Shown here piece by piece: positions 9,820 through 20,736 of a stretch of 64,000 nucleotides of DNA. The stretch is from Cladophialophora immunda (Eukaryota; Ascomycota; Eurotiomycetes; Chaetothyriales; Herpotrichiellaceae), in assembly GCF_000835495.1 (NCBI RefSeq), contig NW_015622541.1, positions 6,634,001 to 6,698,000 of the forward strand, written 5' to 3'. The first letter of the stretch is position 1. Every line of letters starts with the position of its first letter. Below the pieces are notes generated by a model. It had not been told where the DNA came from and searched no databases. It was given only the letters and a program-made list of their open reading frames with translations. The position numbers and the translations under genes are program-made.

Positions 9820-11567
9820 ATGGGCAACAACGAGGACACGATCGCCTCGACGGAGCCAGTCACAGAGATGGTCCCCATCGAGGGCAAGATGGAAGTCTTG
9901 CGCACTCATGCCGATGCAGCCCTAGGCTTCCTCGAGACCCACGAGAATTTCACCTACACCAAAGAAGACGAGAAAGCGGTTCTGCGCAAGATAGACAAGA
10001 TCTTGGTTCCGCTGGTGAGTGCTTCAAAAACCACCCAATGGGTCACTATGCTTGTGGTTTTGGGCACAAAACTAACGGGCAATGTTTGCAGATGATGGGA
10101 TCGTATATCATCCAGTATATGGATAAGAGTGTCATGGCTCAAACTGCCATCTACGATCTGTTCACAAGCCTGGGACTCCACGGTCAACAGTACTCTTGGT
10201 GCTCGTAAGTGGACCAAACAAGTGACGCGGCGACAACGGTCACAAAGGGATAGAAACAGAGTCGCTAATCGCCATGGCAGTTCAATCTTTTATTTCGGCT
10301 ATCTGGCGTTCCAACCCATCCTCGCACGGTTGCTCAACTATGTGCCGCTGGGACGGTTCGTCGCCTACACCTCGTTTGCCTGGGCGGTTCTCTTGTTCTG
10401 CACGGCCGGCGCCTATAATTTCACGGGTATGATGATTGTAAGATTCTTCCTTGGTGTTGCCGAGGGCGGTATCTCTCCAGCATTCGTTTTGATCACCGGC
10501 ACTTGGTACAAGAAGAACGAAATCCCGCTCCGGATCACCATCTGGTATTGTGGCAACGGCGTGGCCGCCATTCTGCAAGCTTTCATTGCATACGGATGCG
10601 GCCACATCTCCAACACCGGGATCCCCGTGTGGAAGTGGTTTTTCATCATCTTCGGGCTCATCGGTCTCGTCTGGGCTGCCGTGGTGTGGCTATACTTTCC
10701 AGACACCCCGCTCACCGCCAAATTTCTCAACGAGCGGGAGAAAACCATCGCCATTGAACGCCTCCGTGAGAACCGTACCGGCGTCCGGAACACGGAGTTC
10801 AAGAAGGAGCAGATGAAGGAAGCATTGCTGGACCTCAAGGTCTGGTACGGGTTTTTCTACGCCATTGCTTGCATCGTTCCCGCTACGGCAATTGCAAACT
10901 TCGGGTCGCTCATCATCAAAGGTACCATCCCATACCCGTGGCAATACCTATTAGGAATATCAGTGGAACTAACTAGAGTCTAGGCTTTGGCTTCGGATCA
11001 TTTGAGACGTCGCTTCTCTCGTGCCCTATGGGAGTGGTCGAAGATATCGCTCTTCTCCTGACCGGATACGTAACTTACACTTATCCTAACACTCGATGTC
11101 TGATGCAGTTCTTGTGCAACATCCCCGCCGTGCTGGGGGCTGCGCTTGTGTACGCGCTGCCAACATCCAACAGGGTCGGGAGACTGTTGTCTTTCTTCAT
11201 CACGCCGTTCACGAACGGATCGCTGCCGATGATGTTTGCCCTCACAACGACCAACATTGCCGGCCACACCAAGAGATCCGTAGCCACCTCGCTCATGTTC
11301 GTCGGCTACTGCGTCGGATTCATCATCGGGCCCCAGTTCTTCCTCGCCTCGGAAGCTCCGGAGTACCCCACCGGGTTCAAGACCATGATCGTCCTGTTTT
11401 CTGTTTCATCGTTGGCTCCGCTCATGTATTTCGCCTACGCGAGGTATCTGAACAGGCAGAAGACCAAGTTCTTGGAAGAGAGCGGCGAGGCGTACGTCCA
11501 CATTGAGAACGAGGAGTTCCTGGATCTCACTGACAAGCAACAATCGCACTTCTTCTACGCGATGTAG
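9820..11567 (+). CDS. MFS transporter, allantoate permease (DAL5/anion:cation symporter) family
   Basis: Four exons: 9820..10014, 10092..10204, 10281..10921 and 10984..11567, giving 510 residues. A soluble N-terminus of about 70 residues ends in EKAVLRKIDKILVPL, then MMGSYIIQYMDKSVMAQTAIY, the hallmark first helix of the Dal5 family. Further family features are GRFVAYTSFAWAVLLF, FFLGVAEGGISPAFVLITGTWYKKNE, and a central loop (FLNEREKTIAIERLREN) between helices 6 and 7. About 12 membrane helices are expected, in the plasma membrane. Characterised relatives import allantoate, ureidosuccinate, nicotinate, pantothenate, dipeptides or biotin precursors with protons. The substrate here is unknown, but its place beside amidase and amidohydrolase suggests an organic acid or amide used as nitrogen source. 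Confidence 0.9.
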
Positions 11568-12363
11568 GGTCGATCAATGAGAGGTAGTTAGGTTTATTTC
11601 CGGGGGTAAAGCAAGCTGTTGGAGCTGCTGAAGCGCAAGGGTGTACTTTGGTGTCAAAGGATTAATCTTGGAATTGTTAACCAATTGTAGTGGGTGATTC
11701 CGATAGAATGACTTCTTGTGTCTGTATCCATCATGACTGTAACATCCTACCCTCTCTAGGTTCAGAAATAACGTAGATGCAAATTCCACGAGAATACTTA
11801 CTGGGAATTTGCAGAAGTCGCCGTGTCGCATTCTCCTCGAGCTGTCAGACGACTTTCGTTCAGACCTGGGCGCCGGCACTGATTGCTGCGATTCGAAAAG
11901 GTTGCCTACAGAAGTATTGCAGCGGACGTATCAGATGTAGGAAGCTAGTTACACTTGCAAGAATACTAGAGGAAGAATGGATGCTGCTTCCAAAAAAGCC
12001 GTATATACAGCGCGTTGTGTTGTGTAGTGAATGAGATCAACGTGGCGGCAATCATGGCGCCATCCTGTCGATATGCTGTGCGTATGTTACGTCTCAGCCT
12101 TGGGCCTCGAAAGCCGGAAGCAGGCTGGTGAGGCTGCACGAGGCTGTGTGTCATAGCTTAAAAGCGGCGCGGCACGGGCGACAGCCGCCGCGACCTGGGC
12201 GCGAATTCACCATAATATCCGACCCTGGACTCCGTCCTCTCCGCATGAACAACCAATGTGTCCTCCAACCGGTCAATGTTGACGTTTGTGGGTGATTGTC
12301 GAAGCACTGTCATGATAATGAAGTCTCGCAGAATCGTGGAAGAGTCTTCGAAACTTTGCGAAC
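11568..12363. other. Intergenic region between permease and CLC gene
   Basis: No gene is recognised in these 796 bases. It marks the border between the metabolic block to the left and housekeeping genes to the right. Confidence 0.4.
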
Positions 12364-15117
12364 ATGGCAGGTCCACGGTCCGACGACAGCAATGCATCTG
12401 ACCTTGACTTGATCAGCGCGGAGGAGACTGGTGATATCTCTTCAAGGTAATGTCTATGATTGGAGTTACATGGTTTTGCTAATGTCTGGACAGCAGAGCA
12501 CCCAATCTGCTGGACTCAAGGACACCGGCTCGCCCTACAAGCACTTCCCCCGTCTCACAATCGCGATCGAGGAAGACACCGTCGACGGTAACATCCGTAC
12601 GGCTCTCTTCCAACGGGGAGGCGGCCGAGACAAGTACCAGTACTGAAGAGGGTGACTTTCACAATCCTGAACACGTCGGCCAAAAAGACGATGGTCCACT
12701 CGACTGGTATGTCGAAGGGCCAGGCAGGCGGGTCGGTTACGACGACATGACTGCCATCGATTGGATTTACGAGTATACCAAAGAGCGACAACGACTGAGA
12801 AAACTTCTGGCACACTATACGGGCCTGGTTGGGAACCTGAGACAGCTGCTTGACGCCAGCCATGTTTGGTTCGTCCTCGTGGCGAGCGGGATCTCCGTGG
12901 GTTGCGTCGCAGCTTTCATCAACATTGCCTCGGACTGGCTGGGCGACATCAAGACAGGCTATTGCAAGAAGGGAGTCGGCGGCGGAGACTTCTACCTGAA
13001 CAAGCAGTTCTGCTGTTGGGGTCACGACGAATTTGCTCAATGTCAAGATTGGACTCCATGGCCTGCGGCGTTGGGGATAAGAGCCAAGGCCGCCCAGTTC
13101 GTTATGGGCTACATTTTCTTCATTGTTTTTTCTATCCTGTTTGCGGTTTCAGCGGCGGTCCTCGTTAAACATTACTCGATATATGCCCAGCATAGCGGTA
13201 TAGCGGAAATCAAGACCGTCCTGGGAGGTTTCGTCATCAGACGATTTCTCGGCACATGGACTCTGATCACGAAGTCTTTTGGTTTGGTGAGTTCATTCAT
13301 GGATCTTCTTGAAGGCGAGCTGACTTGGACAGATCCTCGCCGTCTCTTCGGGCATGTGGCTTGGTAAAGAAGGGCCATTCGTCCATCTGGCTTGCTGCTG
13401 CGCCAATATTATCATGAAGCCATTCGAATCATTGAGCCAGAACGAAGCCCGAAAGCGAGAAGTCCTCTCCGCTGCAGCTGCGTCTGGTATCTCCGTTGCC
13501 TTTGGTGCACCTATCGGCGGTGTCCTATTCTCTCTGGAGCAGCTGGCCTATTACTTCCCGGACAAGACTATGTGGCAATCGTTTGTTTGCGCGATGGTGG
13601 CAGCAGTGACGCTGCAGGCTTTAAATCCTTTCCATACCGGAAAAATTGTCCTGTATCAAGTCACCTACACGACGGGTTGGCACAGCTTCGAACTTGCGCC
13701 ATTCATTCTCCTCGGCATCATCGGTGGAGTATATGGTGGATTGTTCATCAAACTGAACATGTTAGTGGCACGACTGCGCAAGTCTGCAAATTATCCATTT
13801 CGCAACAGGCCCCTGCTGGAAATATTGGTTGTCTCCGCCATCTCTGCAGTCATCAACTATCCGAACCTCTTCATGCGGGCCCAACTGTCTGAATTGGTGT
13901 ATTATCTATTTGCAGAGTGTGCCACTATCGGGAACAACGACATCTTTGGTCTCTGTCGTGCCACAACTGCGGGAGCTTTGTCGATGGCGTGGCTCTTGAT
14001 CGCAGCTTCATTGCTAGGTTTCTTGCTGGCGAGCGTCACATTTGGCCTGCAAATTCCGGCAGGCATCATTCTCCCCTCTCTGGCCATTGGCGCACTCTAT
14101 GGAAGAACACTTGGTGTGGTTGTTGAGCTGATACACAAACACTTTTCGACATCCTTGTTGTTCGCTGCTTGCGAACCTGACGTTCCCTGTGTTACTCCGG
14201 GCACATACGCCATCGTCGGAGCTGCTTCAGCGCTGGCCGGGGTCACAAGGATGACCGTCTCGATTGTCGTCATCATGTTTGAACTAACAGGCGCCCTTAC
14301 TTATGTCTTGCCAATCATGATTGCAGTCATGCTTGCAAAATGGATCGGAGATGTCTTCTCCACACGTGGCATCTACGAGTCTTGGATTCAATTCAACGAA
14401 TACCCATATCTCGAAAACAAGGACGACGCAACTATGCCTCACGTCCTCGTTTCCAGTCTGATGACGAGAGTGGAGGAAATGAAGTGCTTAGATGCCAATC
14501 GGCTGTATACTGTCGAGGACCTGCAAAACATTCTGAGAACAACATCTTATCGAGGTTTTCCGGTGGTCTCGTTCAGGAAGGCAGTAGGCGATGTCACTGA
14601 AACAGGTTCACACCGGCAGTACCCGCGCGAGAACACTCTTCTAGGGTACATCTCTCGGGTTGAACTGGCGTTCGCGCTGGAGCGGATGATGCATCCTAGC
14701 AGTCACCAATCCAGACCCGGGGCTGAAACGATTGTTGATCCAAGAACCCCCTGTTATTTCACCTACCATCCCGACATTGCCGCAGGTTCTGGAATCGACC
14801 TGCGGCCTTGGATGGACCAGACACCCATCACGCTCAACGCGAACAGCTCACTCCAACTGGCGGTGCATATGTTCCAGAAGCTGGGGCTTCGATACCTCCT
14901 TTTCGTTGAGCGCGGCGCTTTCAGAGGCATGCTCACCAAAAAGGATGTTTGGTGGATCTTGTCCGCATCGGCAGACGGACGCAAGGCTGGTGGGTTTGTT
15001 GCCGATGCAGAAACCGTTCGAGACTCTGCTCTGGAGGACGACGAAGGCCCCGAGGAAGCGAGAGGCCTTCTTCAGGCAGACTCAGAGGATCCAGATCCTC
15101 AAAGAATGCCGACTTAA
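12364..15117 (+). CDS. CLC chloride channel / Cl-/H+ exchanger (GEF1/CLC-3 type)
   Basis: Three exons: 12364..12446, 12494..13286 and 13333..15117, giving 886 residues. A Ser/Thr-rich cytosolic tail of about 125 residues precedes DMTAIDWIYEYTKERQR, a CLC-3/Gef1 signature. The pore shows HSGIAEIKTVLGGF and GMWLGKEGPFVH with the gating glutamate Glu305, then SAAAASGISVAFGAPIGGVLFSLE. A pair of CBS domains follows in the C-terminal 250 residues (VLVSSLMTRVEEM..., and PITLNANSSLQLAVHMFQKLGLRYLLF). Such proteins acidify and supply chloride to Golgi, endosomes or vacuole and support copper loading of multicopper oxidases. The acceptor of intron 1 is a CAGCAG tandem (12493 or 12496), so one Ser/Arg junction residue may vary. 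The yeast name GEF1 is not assigned because fungi carry several paralogues. Confidence 0.93.
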
Positions 15118-18100
15118 TCAAACTTTTCTTTGCCAGAGTCTGGACCCTCCACTTTTGCCTTTTTCTCATGGACATGAGAGACCGTCAAATAACTGTACAG
15201 CTGAACTGGATTCGAACTTCGGACGCCTGACAGTGAAATACCCGGAGAGCGGAAGACTCGTCCGGCAGAAGGTCTAGTCAACGCGGGATCCTCGCTGGAT
15301 ATCGCCCGCGAGAGCCTACCAGCTGTGTACGAGTCCAGAAGGGGGCGTGCCGTTTCAGGAGTCTAGTCCAAAGCATCTATCTTCCAGGGTGATGGAGCCA
15401 CGGTGCAACTTTCTCCTTGCACAATCAATCTCCCGAAACAATCAGACCCAGCCTCTCTTGTATGCACAAAGTTACCAGGTTGGAGGTCTTGTCAGTAGAC
15501 CGCGATACTCCGTAGACGACCCAGCGGGAAAGGCCTAGAAGCCCAGCTGATCATCCGCTCCCTAGAAAGTCTGGAATATCGCTTAGAAAGACATTGGCCC
15601 ACGCTACATATGGCGCGTGTCCCACACATCTCTAGGTTGAGTTTTGGCGAACTTTAGGGCCCTGACAGCAGAACTACCACGAGGCGAAGACGCAATATAT
15701 TGTCGTCGTCGGCCGCAACAAAAGGGGGCAGTGCATAATTGGCCATCTCTCAGAGACTGGGGCCTCCTTGCCTACGGGAAAAACAGGGCAGGCAGGAGAA
15801 AATTGGGGGCGAGACCTATGCGAGTGAGCTGAGCCGAGCCTCGCGTTGTACCTGTGCTCCTCCTGACGATCCCTTTTCCCGCAACCGAAATGATCAGCAA
15901 CAACGTGTCAATTCACATGGGTTCAAGAAGCGAAGCATGCCGAATTAGCAGTTCAATGCGCGTTGCACCGATAACGGCAGACTAATGCGCAGGCCGTAAA
16001 CTTCTAACACCCCTTGTGACTAACGACATACAGGTACTGCTAGAGTCTGCAATGATAACTTAGCCTGCTCTGGCCTCAAACTCAGGTCCCTCGAAAACGG
16101 GCACGGCGAAGATTTCGAATCTGTTGCGAAGCGGCGACCCAAACGGGTCATGATTGTCGTGCGCCACGAGGTACTAAGCGAACATCCACTTGTCCACTGG
16201 TGGGAAAGAGCACGGCACGGGGAACGATTGGACTTCGATGGTGCCAAAAGAAAACGCCCCCGGCTGCTTCTTCCAGTAATCGCTCAACAGCAGCTAAGAG
16301 AGTACGGACTCGTGCTTGCTGAATCCGTCTTGTCGCTCAGGTTCGCCTACCGCACAGTCGCCGTGGTTCCTCTCAGTGGTGAAGATGTCAGATACATGTA
16401 TTTCTATACCCGACTCAATGAAATCTCCAAGCGATACAACGGAACTTGTTAGCTGAGTCGCCGTCAGCTTGTCACTGCGCGGTAGCCGGAACCTCTGGAC
16501 AAAGTGCTTATCCACCCGGGTCTCGACCAGGACAGGAACATAATTTTGACTGGCGACCTCGCAGAGACTCAGGTTCCAAACGAACTCAAATGGGCTTCAG
16601 GGGGGGGGGGAGTCATGACTTTGCCGCGGCCGTGCTGAGCCCTGCGGCGACTTGATACGAGGATTCGACCTTCTATCGACCACTTTGGTGACGATTTCCC
16701 AGCTCCAATTTTCACGCCGCGATCTTTGGAATCGACGAGTTCCTCAGGACCAGTCACCGTTGTAGAATGCCTGCCTTCGCCTAGAATGGCAGCCGCCGTT
16801 TCTTGTTACATCACTTCAGTGGGGAGCCATCTCTTCCTACCGGTGTCGATCACTTCGATTTGACGTACAATGGTGTAGATTTGAGGGCGATCGAGGGACC
16901 GCGTTGCAAAAGTTGAGAATCATTGGTACGCAGAAGGAAAAACTCTCAGTCTGTAGACTCCACGCCCCTCCACTCAAGCACGTTGCTGCAGCTGCACACG
17001 TTTTTTTGGTTACCACTAGGGACTCAGAACGTCGTTGGGCCAGGAAGGACAGACAAGAAAGTCCTAATCGATGGTCCCAAAGCTGCGGACCTCAGGTCGA
17101 AGCATAATGCCCACTTTAATGCAGGAAGAATGGGGGTTTTCCTCTGGAGCCGATGGAATCCTTCACGAGCCACGAGGAGAAAGGATGACAAGCGACATGG
17201 CTCTGAGAATCCTTCAGTCGCTCGTCTCGACTTGCTCTGCGCCGATTGCGGATGCAAAAAGTGTCCAGGGTAATACTTGTCGGTTTTGCAAGGCTGCCCG
17301 GTAATACTTGAAGGGAGATTCAATATGGTTTGTGCCTGGAGGGGGATTGGGCCCTTGCGAGTTGCAACCACAGAATGGGAAAGGAAAGGGCCAATCTGAA
17401 ATGGCCATACCCTTCCCTTGCAAGACGCTTCGGATTGGTCACCAACCCCTTGGTGTTTGGGTGCCTGTGCCCGCTGCCATCGACGCAGCAAATCCGAAAT
17501 GTGGGAGCTTCAGGAACCGGCGATCCTTGCCGCGAACGAACCCAAACGCTGGGCTTTTGCGAGGCGTCACCTTCCACAATCAACAGGTCTGATAGGAGCC
17601 CGAACGCCACAATCCCGCCCTGCCTCCTCAAAGGCTCAAAGCGTGCGAGCATCTTGGAACGGGCCATTGTGGATAGACACTGCGTCCGGAGTACTCAGAA
17701 CTCACTTACTCGTACACCCGGGCGATCAGGGGGTTAGAAGTGTACGGAGCACTGAGGAGTGAGGACTGAGAACAGCTCATGCAAAAGTCATGCCACCATA
17801 TCTCGCTTACAGGAACAGAGTGAGAGGTGTCTGTGCACTCTGAAACGAACTGCTCAGGTACTATGGTTCTATCTAACAATGCCGGCAGTTTGAGGGGATG
17901 AAACCCGTTGCCCTAGTCTCTCGGTTGGGCGATTGGATTGGGGAATCTGATGAACAACTATCTGGATTGCTAGTCACTTCCCCGGGTGCCCTAACCCTGG
18001 ACTTCGCAGCACCGGTAGTGAGGATGGGTTTGAGAAGTAAAGCGATGGAAGGGAGCCGAATGCACGAGCGCTCTTACTGCCCGCGACTATGTAACTTTCA

Positions 18101-20736
18101 CTGGGTATCTGCGAGTACGTTTCTTTACATGCCAGAGTGTCTTGCGAGATGGTGAGTGGTACGTAATTTGCTGACGGTGGCGACTGTAGCTCTCACGCTT
18201 CACGCTTCACGCTGTTGGCCTTGCCTACTATCGCTCATGTACTTGGTCGAAAGAAGGCAAGTATGCGCAGGGCCATCGACACACGACGCCAGGCCGCTGT
18301 ATCCTTCTCTGCCCGTGAACAGTCTCGTGAAAGTCCTTCGCATCGGGCTGCTTGCGCCACATGACGAGGTTCTCTATAGCGATGGACAAATGAGACGAGC
18401 TCGAGGACGAGGGCCATGGCATGACCACTGCAATCCTGGACACCAACGGCAACGACGACATGGCGATTGAGTCGGTACCTGAACCAGCCGGATGCTTTGG
18501 GAAAAGGTCCCCGGCGGAGGTATGCAAGTGGTTGGGTCCTTTTACGTATCGCTCTCTGGGCAGCCGTGGGGCCAATATGGCAGTCAGTTGTGCCTTCGTA
18601 CGGAGTATTCATGCAGGAACCCCTGTCAGTGGCACCTTATAGACATGGGCCACCCTGTTTCGCCTATGAGGATTGAGCCGGGGGCCTCCTGAGGACGTCT
18701 GCGGTTGAACGTTGAGGACACAAGCCACGCTTTCTTGGGCTGCTTGCAGTCCTCATGGATGATGGCATCATGACACAGAATCAACGAGATCACTAGTGTA
18801 TACGATGCAGATTCACTCTCCCCAGAACAGAAAGGACCGTGGGAAGGCGTCCCCGAATTGCACAATGCCCGTCCCCCAGCTGACTCGAGACCAGCTTCTT
18901 CCCAGATATTGTTGGCAATCCAACCAACCCGCCAACACGCCTGGCTTGGTCTAATTCAGGGATTTCATGCGACGGATCAACCATGTTTTGCCTTCTCAGG
19001 AGGCCCAAAAATCGAGGCATCAGGCATGAAGGCATAGGTTTCCTCCCGGGGTTCCCTTTGCCCTTCAGTTCCGCAGAGAAAGAGGGAACAATAGAGATAC
19101 ATACCGAATACAAACGAGCCATCGCTTAATATGCTGCAAGTCAAGGTCTAGCTCTGTCGATCAGTCATTTCAGAGGCACAGGTAGGTGCGAAGGAACGTG
19201 GTTTGAGATCATATTAGCTCTCGTCACGACACGGGAAATTTCGATAAAAGTGGAAGGGGATGATGCCCAAGGGACTATTTTTCCTTTCGCCCTGCTCCAC
19301 CCGCCCAGAAGGCAAAGGCGTCTGCTAATGTTGGCCAACACCGTCGACCGTTGAGCGAAGTGTTGTGTGGTACCTTACATTTGGCGAGTCCATTGTTCCT
19401 AGTGTTCCTGCTGGCATGTCGCAAGGTTCCCCCTGCCTGTGTGGCCGTTGGCCCCCATGGGCAATGTCAACGCCGACAAAGGGCCATCACGCCCAGGTAT
19501 GTACTACTGTAACGGTTATGCCTGGCTCGCTGCGTGTGTACCTACGAGTATACGGGGTCTGTCCTTGTGGGCACAATGTTCCGAACCCTTCTCCTCGACC
19601 TGTCCACGGGGGTTGTCCGTGACGTTGAGTTCCTGCCGTCGTGGGCCCGTTTCCTTTGCCAGGAGCCACAGGTGTCAAAAACCGAGGCTACCAGGCTTGG
19701 ACTTCCGACGCGTCGTTTCTGGGGGATGTCTTGGGGGGAGGCTCGAGAGTCCAGGATAGGGCCGGAACAGCTAGCTCGAGACCTTCAGGTAACGTTGGTT
19801 GACATTTCCCCTTGGTGCTTTACCTGGCAAGGAAAGCCTGGACGCAGATCACTACTGCAACACGACGCCCCCCCAGAGAAAGCCTCCCCTCGAATGGCAG
19901 GTGGGAAGAGACGTGAATCGCCCCGCCAGTGTCGGGATCCCATGCAGCATTAGCATCAGTGGCATCCTCCGATGGCCCCCGCTGCTGTGCCTGCCCTGAG
20001 CCCTCTCGCAGCCTTTCAAAGGGGGTTGCCTGGGGTCCTCGCTGGTTTCTGGGTCTAATAGCGCCTAATGCCGGCTCCATGGCGCCGGCTGAGTCTCTTT
20101 CCCACAGCGGCATGGTTCCAGGCGCTCGGTGCAACACCATCTCCATGCCCGGTGCTGGTATGGAGCACGGAGCATGCCCCCAGGCCCTCAGATGCCTCTT
20201 CGCTCGTCCACAGACAGTTGAGCTTCTCCACCACTGCACGGTCACAGGCCCCTCCAGCCTGGCAAACTTGTCTTGACATGACATCCGCCGTCCCAAAGCA
20301 GGGCTCCACACAGCGTTGCGCCATGGGATTCCCCCACCGAGCCGGTTCAACTGGTTAGAATCGATCGTGCCTCATGGTCTCATATGCTAAGGTGCTCGTG
20401 GTCAGTGATGAATGAGAGTGCCCCCCCACAGAGGCCGGGTTGACCGTGTCGGAGAGAAAGAAGCAGCATCCACCATTTTCAGACGGCCAAAGTGCTACTT
20501 CCCTCCAAGTCCCCCAAGCAGCAATCCAAGTGCAATACTATACTCTAGCCATTGTAACCCCCCTCTGGATTCTATTCTCATTATCCCCGTCCTCCCGAAG
20601 TGCCCACTGAGGAAACAAAATTGAAAGGCCTCCACGTGGTTACCGATCTCCCCTAGTTCTCTCAGGATCTTCCCTCTGGATGAAATTGGTCTGACGCTAG
20701 AGTGGGAGAGCACTGCCAGTCGGGCATCTCTTTTCC
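15118..20736. other. 5.6-kb region with no recognisable gene
   Basis: No ORF here has a known motif or protein-like composition. The longest, minus 19820-20350 (176 codons), overlaps an open plus frame and looks like chance. Visible features are a run of 11 G at 16600-16610, an 8-bp triplication (CTTCACG-type) at about 18193-18213, and pyrimidine-rich DNA just before the next start codon. It probably holds the CLC 3' UTR, the scaffold gene's promoter and 5' leader, and perhaps a long non-coding transcript. No transposon ends or terminal repeats were found by eye. Confidence 0.45.

Noticed and set aside
15190..15240. TTCGAATCC-like B box on the minus strand, possible tRNA
   Set aside because: The bases on either side cannot form a T stem and no matching A box or acceptor stem is present.
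16600..16610. Run of 11 G
   Set aside because: A lone homopolymer; no G-quadruplex pattern of several runs is present close by.
19820..20350. 176-codon minus frame in the gene-poor region
   Set aside because: It overlaps open frames on the plus strand and has no domain or composition typical of a protein.
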